Positions 1 to 8,006 of a stretch of 64,000 nucleotides of DNA are shown in pieces; within the stretch, counting starts at the first letter, position 1, and every line of letters begins with the position of its first letter. The stretch is from IMG/VR virus record IMGVR_UViG_3300033145_000192, positions 1 through 64,000 of that record. One strand, given 5' to 3'. The notes beneath the pieces were generated by a model. It searched no databases and was not told the origin of the DNA. It saw only the letters and a list, made by a program, of their open reading frames with translations. The translations under genes and the position numbers were made by a program. Source of the DNA: a virus.

Positions 1-22
1 GAGGGCCATAGGAGCCAAAAGA

Positions 23-211
23 ATGAAACGCTACAAGGTCTTTGATATTCACTGGGACACGGACGGTTTCGACCGTGACGTGCTTGAACTACCCCAAGAG
101 GTTGCCGTCTCTATGGACGAGGAGGATGACCCCGAACAGTGCTTGGCTGATAAGCTAAGTGATATCTTCGGTTGGTGTGTCAATTCCCTCGACTATGAGC
201 AAGTAGAGTAA
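23..211 (+). CDS. small acidic hypothetical protein
   Basis: This 62-residue protein has a basic start (MKRYKVFDIHWDTDG) and a strongly acidic middle. No motif is recognised. It ends 8 bases before the DNA ligase start, so the two are probably co-transcribed. A ribosome site (ATAGGAG) lies upstream of the ATG. Function unknown. Confidence 0.7.
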   Translation: MKRYKVFDIHWDTDGFDRDVLELPQEVAVSMDEEDDPEQCLADKLSDIFGWCVNSLDYEQVE

Positions 212-219
212 GGAACAAA

Positions 220-1329
220 ATGAACGAAATCAATGGCAAGAACTGGCCAACCCTTTTCAAATTCGCCAAGAGCGGAGCTATTCAACAGTGGGAAATCACT
301 GCAATCGAGTATTCTGACGGAACCGCCGCATACGAGGTTGAGTATGGCCAGAGTGGCGGAAAGGTCCAGGCTGCTCTCGTTGAGGTAAACGAGGGTAAGA
401 ATCTCGGCAAGGCAAACGAAACCACGCCATTCAAGCAGGCCACACTGGAAGCTGAGTCTAAGTGGAAGAAGCAGCTTGATAAGGGCTATGCCCAGGGTAA
501 GCCCAAGCCCCTTCCTAAGACTGACCCAATGCTTGCTCAGAAGTATTCAGACAGGGCTTCCACGGTCAAGTTTCCGTGTTTCTGGCAGCCAAAGCTGGAC
601 GGCGCTCGCTGTATTGCTCACCGAGATGGTGACAAAATCACGCTATTGAGTCGCCGTGGAAAGGTGCTCGATGCACTTGACCATATCACCGACGTTCTCC
701 TAGACATAATGGAGGATGGCGATGTTTTCGATGGCGAGCTTTATGTGCATGGTGTGCCGTTCCAGCGGGTTATGAGCTGGATTAAGCGCAAGCAGCCTGA
801 TACGGCAAAGGTCGTCTATAACGTCTACGACGTTGTTATCGACAAGCCGTTCAGTGAGCGGTTCAAGGTGTTCTGCGCTCGTATTGCCCTCAAGGGCAAG
901 GGTGTCGTAAGGACCGTTTACACCAAGATGCTTTCCTCTCACAAGGACGTAAAGACGATTCTCGCTAGGGCTGAGAAGCGTGGATATGAGGGCATCATGT
1001 TGCGCGTCGGGGATTGCACCTATCAGTGCGGTCGGCGCAGTAGCGAACTACTCAAGGTCAAGACTTTCTTGGACCAGGAGTTTGAGATTATCGGAGCAGA
1101 GGAAAACAAGGGTCGCCAGAAGGGCCAATGCACCTTTGTCTGCAAGACTGATACCGGGGCTACCTTCAAGGTAAAGCCTATGGGCACTGACGCCCAGCGG
1201 CGCAAATACTGGAAGGACCACAAAAGCCACGTTGGCGAGCAGCTTACAGTAAGGTTCTTTGAGTGGACTACGAGTAAGCCGCCTGTTCCTCGCTTCCCGA
1301 TTGGTGTTGCCATTAGAGACTACGAGTAG
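220..1329 (+). CDS. ATP-dependent DNA ligase with WGR-like N-terminus
   Basis: It seals nicks in duplex DNA through a lysyl-AMP intermediate. Nucleotidyltransferase motif I is KLDGAR at residues 125-130 (K125 the nucleophile), motif III is DGELY near 171-175, motif IV EGIML near 257-261, motif V LLKVK near 277-281, and an OB-fold tail follows. Residues about 8-90 form a WGR-like domain ending in the GKANETTPF motif common in phage ligases, although the W-G-R triad itself is replaced (YGQ). Length of 369 residues is normal for small phage ligases. A WGR-bearing PARP lies 4 kb downstream, so the phage has two WGR-type DNA-end proteins. Confidence 0.95.
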   Translation: MNEINGKNWPTLFKFAKSGAIQQWEITAIEYSDGTAAYEVEYGQSGGKVQAALVEVNEGKNLGKANETTPFKQATLEAESKWKKQLDKGYAQGKPKPLPKTDPMLAQKYSDRASTVKFPCFWQPKLDGARCIAHRDGDKITLLSRRGKVLDALDHITDVLLDIMEDGDVFDGELYVHGVPFQRVMSWIKRKQPDTAKVVYNVYDVVIDKPFSERFKVFCARIALKGKGVVRTVYTKMLSSHKDVKTILARAEKRGYEGIMLRVGDCTYQCGRRSSELLKVKTFLDQEFEIIGAEENKGRQKGQCTFVCKTDTGATFKVKPMGTDAQRRKYWKDHKSHVGEQLTVRFFEWTTSKPPVPRFPIGVAIRDYE

Positions 1330-1469
1330 TGGACAAAAATGTCAGATGTCCTCGTTGTGATAATATCATTGACGTGGACTTTAGCTTTGACATTGAGGAC
1401 AATACTTATCTCTGCAACAGTGGCGCATATCCATGTGGACACCTGTGGGAAAGAGACAGTTACGAATGA
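1329..1469 (+). CDS. 46-residue zinc-ribbon protein (GTG start)
   Basis: A short reading frame starts at GTG, overlapping the ligase stop (TAGTG), and ends in a TGA that overlaps the next ATG (ATGA). It holds a C-x2-C pair near residues 7 and 10 and a C-x6-C pair near 29 and 36, which looks like a zinc ribbon. The two translational overlaps are the best evidence that it is real. The function is unknown. Confidence 0.7.
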   Translation: MDKNVRCPRCDNIIDVDFSFDIEDNTYLCNSGAYPCGHLWERDSYE

Positions 1470-1624
1470 AACGAAGGGCAGTAGTCAAGAAACTACTTAT
1501 AGACGCTTATTCCTACATTGACACTTATGGTGATATCCAAACTGGTCTCATGCTTATCCGTAGGGCACTAGAAGAAGTGGATAAGGAAAAGCAATCCAAG
1601 TGGAAAGAGACACCCACAAAATGA
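1466..1624 (+). CDS. small basic hypothetical protein
   Basis: The ATG at 1466 overlaps the stop of the zinc-ribbon gene (ATGA), so this start is preferred over ATG 1433. The 52 residues are highly charged (MKRRAVVKKLLIDAY at the start) and probably helical. The stop overlaps the next ATG in the same way. Function unknown. Confidence 0.6.
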   Translation: MKRRAVVKKLLIDAYSYIDTYGDIQTGLMLIRRALEEVDKEKQSKWKETPTK

Positions 1625-1809
1625 ATAGTGTCTTGGCTATGGGCTTTGGTCACGTTTTCTTTGAGGCTCCAAAAGATGCAACGCAGAGTGAAGTTATGAA
1701 CCTTGCCTGCGAAGCTATGAATACAACCGGAGAGGATGTTTCACTCATCATCGTATTTGATGGGTTACTTCCAAAGATTCTCTCCAAAACTCACTACTAT
1801 ACAGACTAG
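1621..1809 (+). CDS. hypothetical protein
   Basis: The start is set by the ATGA overlap with the preceding gene. The 62 residues contain an alternating beta/helix pattern (GHVFFEAPKD, VSLIIVFDG) typical of a small alpha/beta fold. No family recognised. Confidence 0.6.
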   Translation: MNSVLAMGFGHVFFEAPKDATQSEVMNLACEAMNTTGEDVSLIIVFDGLLPKILSKTHYYTD

Positions 1810-1817
1810 GAGGCATC

Positions 1818-2087
1818 ATGCCTGAATTCGATATTGTTTACCAGTTTACGGTTACCGGCGTTCGAACTGTTGAGGGCGATACGCCCGAGGCGGCTGTCAC
1901 TGAGCACGCTCAGGATATCACCGATGGTATTTCGGATGAGCTTGGTCCTGGCGCTATGCTCGACAATCTGTCCTCAGCGGTCTATGAGCACGATGAGGAT
2001 ATGCTTGAGAACGATATCGCCTCAATCCAGCAGCGAATTGCCGATGGCCACGAAACCCTGACGCACAGCTATCCGAAGTCACGCTAG
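1818..2087 (+). CDS. acidic hypothetical protein
   Basis: An AGGAGG ribosome site lies 5 bases before the ATG. The 89-residue acidic protein has a beta-rich N-terminal third (FDIVYQFTVTGVRTVEGDTPEAA) similar in style to small phage DNA-mimic or regulator proteins, but no motif identifies it. Confidence 0.7.
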   Translation: MPEFDIVYQFTVTGVRTVEGDTPEAAVTEHAQDITDGISDELGPGAMLDNLSSAVYEHDEDMLENDIASIQQRIADGHETLTHSYPKSR

Positions 2088-2125
2088 GTTCAAAAGCGAC
2101 TCACGAGAGACGAATTTGAAACGAA

Positions 2126-2147
2126 CAGTGTCCATTTGGCGACACTG
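2126..2147 (+). other. intergenic hairpin
   Basis: A perfect 7-bp inverted repeat (CAGTGTC / GACACTG, 8-nt loop) lies in the gap before the small membrane gene. No T-run follows, so it is more likely an mRNA-processing or stability element than a terminator. Confidence 0.4.
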
Positions 2148-2167
2148 ACACGAAGGAATAAGGACTT

Positions 2168-2338
2168 ATGACTGGCACACGATTTGCTCCTGGTAGGCTA
2201 GGAGCCGCGCTAGTTCTGGCACTTTGCATATGGCTGTGGCCACTATGGCTGATATGCTCCTACTGTCATAACGACCTTGTTTACAAGCAGACGTTGTGTG
2301 AAGGGTGCTATATGCACCTGGTTCCACCCGAAAAGTAA
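2168..2338 (+). CDS. 56-residue membrane-anchored zinc-ribbon protein
   Basis: A short frame preceded by an AAGGA site encodes one hydrophobic helix (about residues 12-29). A C-x2-C pair (30, 33) and a second C-x2-C pair (44, 47) follow, so a zinc knuckle would sit just beside the membrane. Function unknown. Confidence 0.6.
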   Translation: MTGTRFAPGRLGAALVLALCIWLWPLWLICSYCHNDLVYKQTLCEGCYMHLVPPEK

Positions 2339-2352
2339 TCGCGGAAAGACAA

Positions 2353-2649
2353 ATGAAAAGTAAACACATCAGCGGAGACAAGGTGCTTGTTAAGGTCCCG
2401 AGTCCCATGCCGCACCCATTCGACAAGTTTTCTTCAGAATGGATTACTTTCATTAGAAGCCGGGATGGAAGCGAAGTCACACTCGAAAGCTGGAAGCTAG
2501 TTAGCGGTCTTAATGGCCGACACTGGGGCTTTACTATCACAGAAAACAAGTCACGTTCATTTGTTAGTAACTGGATACCGAACGAATGGTTAATCAAACA
2601 CACTGACGCCGGACTATACAAGAGTCCATTCAGTGATAGGTGGGTATAG
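2353..2649 (+). CDS. hypothetical protein
   Basis: Start chosen at ATG 2353 (MKSKHISGDKVLV), preceded by a GGAAAG site. An earlier in-frame ATG (2305) lies inside the upstream gene. The 98-residue protein has the layout of a small SH3-like or beta-barrel domain (GDKVLVKVPSP, EVTLESWKLV). No assignment. Confidence 0.6.
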   Translation: MKSKHISGDKVLVKVPSPMPHPFDKFSSEWITFIRSRDGSEVTLESWKLVSGLNGRHWGFTITENKSRSFVSNWIPNEWLIKHTDAGLYKSPFSDRWV

Positions 2650-2650
2650 C

Positions 2651-3379
2651 ATGATACTGAAATTTGGCAAGGGAAACGCAAAGCTAGACAAAACCATTTA
2701 CACATTCAGCCTTCCGGCTGGGTATACTTGCCCCGGTGCAAGCGAGTGTAAGAGTAAGGTCATTGTGGTCAATGGACGCCATAAGGTCCAAGACGGTCCC
2801 AAAACCAAGTTTCGTTGCTTCGCTGCTTCTAGTGAAGTTTTGTATCCTGCGACCTATCGGGCCAGGCAGCATAATCTAACCTTGCTCAAGGCTGCCCGTG
2901 GGCCGAGAGCAATGGCACGGCTTATCAAAGAGAGTATGCCCGCAAAGGCTTCTCATATTCGCCTCCATGTTGCTGGAGATTTCTACAACCAGTCGTATTT
3001 CGACGCATGGCTGCTGGTCGCTAAGACTACTCCAGACGTGGTGTTCTACGCATACACAAAGTCAATCCCGTATTGGCTGAAGCGTAAGGATAGAATGCCC
3101 GACAACTTCGTCCTAACTGCCTCACTTGGCAGTAGGTTTGACAAAATGATTGAGCTTAATGGGCTCCGGTCGGCAAAGGTTGTTTTCACTGAGGCTGAGG
3201 CCGATAGGCTTGGGCTCGAAATCGACCACGACGACAGCCATGCGATATTCAATGGGCCGAGTTTTGCTCTGTTGCTGCATGGTATCCAGCCCGCTGGAAG
3301 CGAGGCAGCTAAGGCAAAGGTGGCCCTCAAGGGCAAGGGTTCATATCCTGTCAAAAAGGTAACAAATGCCTCAAAATAA
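2651..3379 (+). CDS. GP88-family phage protein
   Basis: Matches the conserved phage family known from mycobacteriophage gene product 88. Visible signatures are FGKGNAKLDKTIYTFSLPAGYTCPG at the start (split here by reading), FRCFAASSE, a HVAGDFYNQSYFDAW segment, FYAYTKSIPYW and a C-terminal EIDHDDSHA. The 242 residues are close to full length for the family. Several conserved Cys, His and Asp residues suggest metal binding, but the biochemical role is not established. ATG 2651 is used; 2633 lies in the previous gene. Confidence 0.85.
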   Translation: MILKFGKGNAKLDKTIYTFSLPAGYTCPGASECKSKVIVVNGRHKVQDGPKTKFRCFAASSEVLYPATYRARQHNLTLLKAARGPRAMARLIKESMPAKASHIRLHVAGDFYNQSYFDAWLLVAKTTPDVVFYAYTKSIPYWLKRKDRMPDNFVLTASLGSRFDKMIELNGLRSAKVVFTEAEADRLGLEIDHDDSHAIFNGPSFALLLHGIQPAGSEAAKAKVALKGKGSYPVKKVTNASK

Positions 3380-3686
3380 GAAGTTGATTCGCTATTCGTC
3401 AAACAACTCTGGTGGTAATTGGTGGCTGAAGGACGACGATTGGAAACGCCTCGAACAAAACGGTTGGACCGTCGAATGGGCGAAGGATACGCCTTATCGA
3501 CGTGCTGATAGTGATGGTCGTTGGCTTGGTGCATTGGCTACTGCCTGCTCCAAGAAGTTTCATTCTCTCCTAGAAGCCGCTGCCGAGTTTTCTCGTATCA
3601 CTGGACAAAGCATGGACGAGGAAGGTTGTCCGTGTTGCGGCCCACCGCACTATTTCAGCGAGGAGCGAGAGGATGGAGTGGATTAA
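3366..3686 (+). CDS. conserved phage protein with CPCC motif
   Basis: Overlaps the GP88 gene end by 14 bases. The 106 residues contain a W-rich segment (GGNWWLKDDDW) and a C-terminal GCPCCGPPHYF cysteine cluster. Related-looking small proteins occur in large phages, but the function is not known. Confidence 0.7.
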   Translation: MPQNKKLIRYSSNNSGGNWWLKDDDWKRLEQNGWTVEWAKDTPYRRADSDGRWLGALATACSKKFHSLLEAAAEFSRITGQSMDEEGCPCCGPPHYFSEEREDGVD

Positions 3687-4005
3687 CCTCCAAAAAGGAA
3701 CAAAGTATATCCTTGAGCCCAGGGGGATGAGAAGTAAAGAATTGCTTGCCGCACTAACTGAAGCTGTGGTGGAGCTAATCGAAGAACCGAGTATTCCCCC
3801 AGACCCAGGCGACTTTGCATACAAAGTCCAAATCATTGGTGAATGGCCAAAAGACCTGGCTTCCCAGATATGGGTGCCTGGAGAGTGGCTTCACCCATAC
3901 AGAGAACTGGAAACAAAGCAACTGGTCTGCGCTTGTCCACACTTGGTAGTAATGAATCGAGGGTGTCAATGTGGAGTCCAGAAACCTTATAGGAGTCCTA
4001 GATGA
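3673..4005 (+). CDS. hypothetical protein with C-terminal Cys cluster
   Basis: Overlaps the upstream gene by 14 bases and the downstream gene by 4. The 110-residue protein ends in a C-x-C...C-x-C arrangement (VCACPHL, GCQCGV), which could bind zinc. No other motif seen. Confidence 0.65.
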   Translation: MEWINLQKGTKYILEPRGMRSKELLAALTEAVVELIEEPSIPPDPGDFAYKVQIIGEWPKDLASQIWVPGEWLHPYRELETKQLVCACPHLVVMNRGCQCGVQKPYRSPR

Positions 4006-4325
4006 GCGATAAGAACGACAAACTGTCAGAGGGCTGCCTGGTCATGTTGACCGGATTGCTAATCTTCTGTGTTGGCTGGCCGTGGGGCGGCTATGCGTTT
4101 TCGTATAGCTGGAACACACTGATTGCGCCGTTTGGTCTGCCAGTCATCGGGATTTTGCAGGCTATGGGTATCGTCCTGGTAGGTCGCTATATCGCATGGC
4201 AGCCACAGCCCGAAAACGAGGACGAGGATTCTACTGTGAAGATAATCAAGGCTGCGGCAATCACTTTCCTTCGCCCGCTGTTCCTTATTCTCTTCACCTG
4301 GATTCTCACCTGCTTCATGACTTGA
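4002..4325 (+). CDS. small integral membrane protein
   Basis: Three hydrophobic stretches (about residues 12-32, 42-64 and 85-106) separated by a short acidic loop (PENEDED). It overlaps the upstream stop by 4 bases. It opens a run of four small genes, three of them membrane proteins. Possible roles include envelope remodelling or superinfection control, but no motif shows this. Confidence 0.7.
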   Translation: MSDKNDKLSEGCLVMLTGLLIFCVGWPWGGYAFSYSWNTLIAPFGLPVIGILQAMGIVLVGRYIAWQPQPENEDEDSTVKIIKAAAITFLRPLFLILFTWILTCFMT

Positions 4326-4371
4326 GGTGGGCAGAGGATACTGGCTCAGACAGTTCTGGAAGGATAAGGAA

Positions 4372-4569
4372 GTGGCAGACACAAAAGAGGATACTGTTCC
4401 GCTAAGTGACTCTAACGCCTTAGAACTGATTATCGCAGAAATCGAAGATATGCGCGACCGTTGGTGGAAGCGCCACAACAAGAGAGAATGGTCTCAAGTT
4501 GTAATGAAACTAACCACAGCCAAAGAATGGCTGGAAGCAGCACAAAAGAGTATCAAAGAGGAAACATAA
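4372..4569 (+). CDS. small hypothetical protein (GTG start)
   Basis: Start chosen at GTG 4372 because an AAGGATAAGGA site precedes it at good spacing; GTG 4327 is possible. The product is charged and helical (LELIIAEIEDMRDRWWKRHNKREW). Its stop shares a base with the next ATG (TAATG), indicating translational coupling. Confidence 0.6.
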   Translation: MADTKEDTVPLSDSNALELIIAEIEDMRDRWWKRHNKREWSQVVMKLTTAKEWLEAAQKSIKEET

Positions 4570-4856
4570 TGGACTTCTTCGCTTTTCATGGTGTCCTGTG
4601 GGGCATCCTACTTATCATCGCCTTGACCACGTTCCCACGGCTTTCAATGCTGGGAATGCTTATCTGGGGCGCACTCACGGGTGGTGGGGTGCTTTGGTGG
4701 CTAGGGTTTGTGTTCACTCCTGGTATTGTCGTGGCCTATGAGGCTACTTGCCATTATTGGGATACCAACCCCGTCCTTTGCGTTTTCGCATGGCTCGTGG
4801 CTTTCTGTAGCTTCGGCGGCGAGGCCAAGACCGTGCATAGCAAGAGTAGCAACTAA
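4569..4856 (+). CDS. integral membrane protein
   Basis: The TAATG overlap fixes the start. The 95 residues are dominated by three hydrophobic segments (LLIIALTTF, MLIWGALTGGGVLWWLGFVF, CVFAWLVAFC). The short C-terminal tail is polar. Function unknown. Confidence 0.65.
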   Translation: MDFFAFHGVLWGILLIIALTTFPRLSMLGMLIWGALTGGGVLWWLGFVFTPGIVVAYEATCHYWDTNPVLCVFAWLVAFCSFGGEAKTVHSKSSN

Positions 4857-5074
4857 TGATTGCCGCACTTGTTATCACTGGTGTCCTAGCAGTCGTCCTG
4901 TTCGGTGCAGCCATCTTCAATATGGCTCGCATGGGCAAGAACGTAATGGAGTTTCAGTTCGATGAATTCGGCGGCGGATTCTTCTGGCACTGTATTCTCG
5001 GGGGTTTTGCCGGTTTGTCGTTTACAGCATTTGTGGTGCTGCTAATCGTGCATCTACTCTCAATCTACGCTTGA
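4856..5074 (+). CDS. integral membrane protein
   Basis: The TAATG overlap with the previous gene fixes the start. The protein has an N-terminal helix (residues about 3-24) and a C-terminal hydrophobic segment (about 47-71) flanking a glycine-rich stretch. Its stop overlaps the -35 box of the promoter for the PARP operon. Confidence 0.65.
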   Translation: MIAALVITGVLAVVLFGAAIFNMARMGKNVMEFQFDEFGGGFFWHCILGGFAGLSFTAFVVLLIVHLLSIYA

Positions 5075-5099
5075 ACTTTGGGCACTTTCGAGCTATAAT
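5071..5099 (+). promoter_or_regulatory. sigma70-type promoter upstream of PARP-like gene
   Basis: TTGAAC at 5071-5076 and TATAAT at 5094-5099, 17-bp spacer. Transcription would start about 30 bases before the AGGAGAGCGAAAG ribosome site of the PARP-like gene. Confidence 0.8.
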
Positions 5100-5134
5100 C
5101 TAGGTATGCGAAAGACCTGCAAGGAGAGCGAAAG

Positions 5135-6403
5135 ATGACTGAAATCAATAGAGTTATGCTTATCAAGACCGACGCTGACGAGAACAATAACAAGTTCTGG
5201 GAAGCAATAGTCAACGACGATGGACGAGTAGACTGTCGATGGGGCCGAGTTGGCGCTAATGGACAGTCTAAGTCTTTTAATGGCGGTCAGACATATCTCG
5301 ACAAGAAGATGAGAGAAAAGGCCAAGAAGGGCTATCGTGAGGCAAAGGTAGTTACGGGTTCTAGCTCAACTACCACGACCGTAGCCGACTCCACCCTGAG
5401 AAATATCGCCAAGAAGCAGATTGAGCACAGTAGCCCCGAAACGGCCAAGCTCATCGAATATCTGGTGAAAGTCAATGCACATCAAATTACCAAGGCTTCT
5501 GGTGGTCAACTAAATGTTGATGCTGCCACTGGCATGATTAAGACTCCTCTTGGAGTGCTTACGCAGGAAGCTATTGACGACGCTCGTGACCTACTCATAG
5601 AGCTAAGTAAGTTGCGGGTTCCATCAAAACGAACGACGCCAAAGTTCAAAAGCAGCGTGCAGGATTACCTAATGTTGGTGCCGCAGGTTGTTGGGCGTAA
5701 GCGTGGCTGGCTCGAAACGATGTTTCCCGACACCGATAGCGTGCAGAAGCAGAATGCTTTGCTTGACTCACTTGAGGCAACGCTAGGCGCTATTGCGACT
5801 ACACCACAAGCGGCTGCTATTCCTGCCGACCAGGTGTTCAATGTTAAGTTGGTCCTCGTTGACGACAAGGCGACAAAGGCCAAGATTAACAGGCTCTACA
5901 CTCAGACTAGGAAAAGGATGCACACGAGCTATAAGCTCCAGCCCAAAAGAATCTTCATGGTGGATATCGCGAGGATGGCTGGTGCATTTGACAACGACGG
6001 TGCTAAGGTCGGAAATGTAAAGGAGTTGTGGCACGGCACGCGAGCCTCTAACCTCCTTAGTATTCTGAAGGGTGGCCTTATCATCCCGTCTAGCAATGCT
6101 GGACACGTTACGGGACGTATGTATGGTAATGGCGTCTACTTTAGCGACCAAAGCACCAAGGCATTGAACTATGCTCACGGTTACTGGGGTGGCGGCTATG
6201 ACAACACTTGCTATATGTTCCTAACGGACGTTGCTATGGGCAAGGAATATGTCCCATCTGGATATGGCGATAGACGAAGCCTCCCTCGAAAGGGATATGA
6301 CTCCACGTTTGCTAATGGCGGCCAGTCTGGCGTTGCAAACAACGAGATGATTGTCTATCGTGTTTCTCAATGTAACCTCAAGTTCCTAGTGGAGTTTAGC
6401 TAA
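5135..6403 (+). CDS. PARP1-like ADP-ribosyltransferase (WGR-PRD-ART)
   Basis: Predicted to transfer ADP-ribose from NAD+ to protein or DNA ends. Residues about 5-75 are a WGR domain with the triad W36-G37-R38 in RWGRVGANGQSK. Residues about 95-225 resemble the helical PARP regulatory domain (TPLGVLTQEAIDDA, YLMLVPQVVGRK, DSVQKQNALLDSL). Residues about 295-422 form the catalytic domain with the H-Y-E triad: H300 in LWHGTRASN, Y335 in GNGVYFSD and E404 in NNEMIVYRV. The end (SQCNLKFLVEF) mirrors the PARP1 C-terminus. The three-domain order is that of eukaryotic PARP1 without its zinc fingers. The gene has its own promoter and overlaps the next gene by TAATG. Confidence 0.93.
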   Translation: MTEINRVMLIKTDADENNNKFWEAIVNDDGRVDCRWGRVGANGQSKSFNGGQTYLDKKMREKAKKGYREAKVVTGSSSTTTTVADSTLRNIAKKQIEHSSPETAKLIEYLVKVNAHQITKASGGQLNVDAATGMIKTPLGVLTQEAIDDARDLLIELSKLRVPSKRTTPKFKSSVQDYLMLVPQVVGRKRGWLETMFPDTDSVQKQNALLDSLEATLGAIATTPQAAAIPADQVFNVKLVLVDDKATKAKINRLYTQTRKRMHTSYKLQPKRIFMVDIARMAGAFDNDGAKVGNVKELWHGTRASNLLSILKGGLIIPSSNAGHVTGRMYGNGVYFSDQSTKALNYAHGYWGGGYDNTCYMFLTDVAMGKEYVPSGYGDRRSLPRKGYDSTFANGGQSGVANNEMIVYRVSQCNLKFLVEFS

Positions 6404-7455
6404 TGAGTAAAAACCATAACACTCTCGTTCCCCAAATGCGCCTGGAGTTGCTCAAGCAACTTGGGTTCGATGCAAACAAGACCTATAGGTCAACCGTCGC
6501 ACCAATCGAGGGTAAAATCACAGCGTGTGATACTCGATGTGCGGCATGTAGTTCTGCTTACGACAAAACGAAGAATCAAAGAGATATCTGTTGTCCCATC
6601 TACCTGTATATCGGGACGACACCATTGAGAACGAATCAACTAAAGGAAGTAAAGGAGTCCGATATGTTTGGAGTTGGGTTGGCCCTAGAGGCCGTTTCTG
6701 TGATTGAGAATTTCGTCTCTGAGGACGAGATGTTTACCACCTTCGACGTTACGAAGGAGTTGAGGAACCGTGGGCATACGGTGTTCCATTCCGATGTTCG
6801 TAAGTTCACTCACGGTTTGAGTGGCGCTGGGTCGAGTATCTTCGGGGATTTCACCCGTAATACTCACACCTTCCAGTTGAGTAGCGGGCCGATGACGGCA
6901 GAGCTTTACGCTAACGCTGCTCACCTTGTCGGGACGTATGACCCGTATGCGATTACGAACGATTCGGACGACACTAAGGCCGACAATCCTGATTCTCAGC
7001 CAGCCGTTTCGGTTGTTGTTGATGACGGGAATGACGGTATTCCTGCTGTGCTCGCCCCTGCTGTTTACGTCGCTCCGACTAAGCAGACCCCTAAGCCGCC
7101 TGTCGTTTCCAGGTCGGTTCAGAGGCGTCTCGCTATTCAGAACAAGGCAAAGCCTGCAACTAACGCTCGAACCAATCGTGATGCTCGTGGTCGCCTTTGC
7201 GTTCCGAACGCTATGGTCCGCAAGATGGGCCTCAATCCTGGCGATGTTGCATACATCCACGGCGCAGGCTTTGGCGTCACCGTCAATGCTGCCACGGTTC
7301 CTGGCAACAAGTATATCGCGGCACTTAGGGTTGATAAGGACACCAACGTCCGAATTACCGAGCGTGCTCTCCGCAAGGCCGGTATCAACCGCTCTGAGCC
7401 GTCGCTTGTAGTTTCCTGTGACCAGGCTGGAACCAGCGTGGTCATTACTCGCTAA
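6403..7455 (+). CDS. hypothetical protein with rIIB-type C-terminal domain
   Basis: Translationally coupled to the PARP-like gene (TAATG). The N-terminal half has cysteines near residue 42-65 (CDTRCAACSSAY, DICCP) and a segment resembling a small winged-helix region (FDVTKELRNRGHTVFHSDVRKFTHG). A Pro/Thr/Asp-rich linker follows. The last 95 residues (DARGRLCVPNAMVRKMGLNPGD) resemble the C-terminus of the rIIB homologue at 21.5-22.6 kb and recall AbrB-like swapped-hairpin folds. The role is unknown. Coupling suggests a partner or antagonist of the ADP-ribosyltransferase. Confidence 0.75.
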   Translation: MSKNHNTLVPQMRLELLKQLGFDANKTYRSTVAPIEGKITACDTRCAACSSAYDKTKNQRDICCPIYLYIGTTPLRTNQLKEVKESDMFGVGLALEAVSVIENFVSEDEMFTTFDVTKELRNRGHTVFHSDVRKFTHGLSGAGSSIFGDFTRNTHTFQLSSGPMTAELYANAAHLVGTYDPYAITNDSDDTKADNPDSQPAVSVVVDDGNDGIPAVLAPAVYVAPTKQTPKPPVVSRSVQRRLAIQNKAKPATNARTNRDARGRLCVPNAMVRKMGLNPGDVAYIHGAGFGVTVNAATVPGNKYIAALRVDKDTNVRITERALRKAGINRSEPSLVVSCDQAGTSVVITR

Positions 7456-7507
7456 CCCTCTCATTGGCGAAGGAGCTTGGAGGTAAGCTCTTAAATCCCC
7501 TCCCCTT

Positions 7508-7659
7508 GCGAGAGTAGCTCAAGTTGGTAGAGCGGCGGGGTGATTCCCGTGTTAGTTCTTAGTGACTGACCCATTTAACTTTACCTAGGGAAAGTTGTGG
7601 AATCATGTGTTAGTCTAGACACATGCTAAGACGTGAAGGTTCAAATCCTTCTTCTCGCA
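7508..7659 (+). tRNA. oversized tRNA-like gene (152 nt), identity unclear
   Basis: The acceptor strands pair 7/7 (GCGAGAG / TTCTCGC), the D-arm is normal (GCTC...GAGC) and the T-arm is normal (GAAGG-TTCAAAT-CCTTC). About 80 extra bases lie between D-arm and T-arm. They include a CGGG/CCCG hairpin with loop GTGATT and a perfect 7-bp hairpin CATGTGT/ACACATG. No unique anticodon can be assigned. Confidence 0.55.
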
Positions 7660-7678
7660 TCACTCATAGGGAGAAATA

Positions 7679-8005
7679 ATGACTCAAGACCATGAGCCAA
7701 CTGATTCTGAGATGATTGAGAAACTACAGCGCCAGGAAGGTGAATATGCCAGGCGTCGAGAGTTTCTTGTCAGAAAGCGTAGTCAGAAGTTCAAGAAGAT
7801 AGCCAAGGAGGAAACCTTGCAGCTTCATAATGGTAAATACCTTATGTCGGAATATCCGATTGACCCAGCGGGCGTAAAGGTATATGGAGCAAAGTTCCCT
7901 ATCAATACCGTGGTCATTCATGGCAGAGAAATCCTGTGGACAGGCAGGGGAATGTCTAGGCCACCAGCCAGTGTAACGGTGGAGTATGAGGCATACGACA
8001 AGTAA
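7679..8005 (+). CDS. hypothetical protein
   Basis: 108 residues with a helical charged N-terminal half (EMIEKLQRQEGEYARRREFLVRKR) and a beta-rich C-terminal half. A GGGAGAAATA ribosome site precedes the ATG. It follows directly on the odd tRNA-like gene. No family recognised. Confidence 0.65.
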   Translation: MTQDHEPTDSEMIEKLQRQEGEYARRREFLVRKRSQKFKKIAKEETLQLHNGKYLMSEYPIDPAGVKVYGAKFPINTVVIHGREILWTGRGMSRPPASVTVEYEAYDK

Positions 8006-8006
8006 C

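Noticed and set aside
2166-3534. Minus-strand genes opposite the GP88 region
   Set aside because: The frames mirror well-supported plus-strand genes, show poor protein composition and have no ribosome sites.
7508-7659. Group I intron in a tRNA
   Set aside because: The insert is only about 80 bases and shows no recognisable P/Q/R/S core elements, so a self-splicing intron is not supported.
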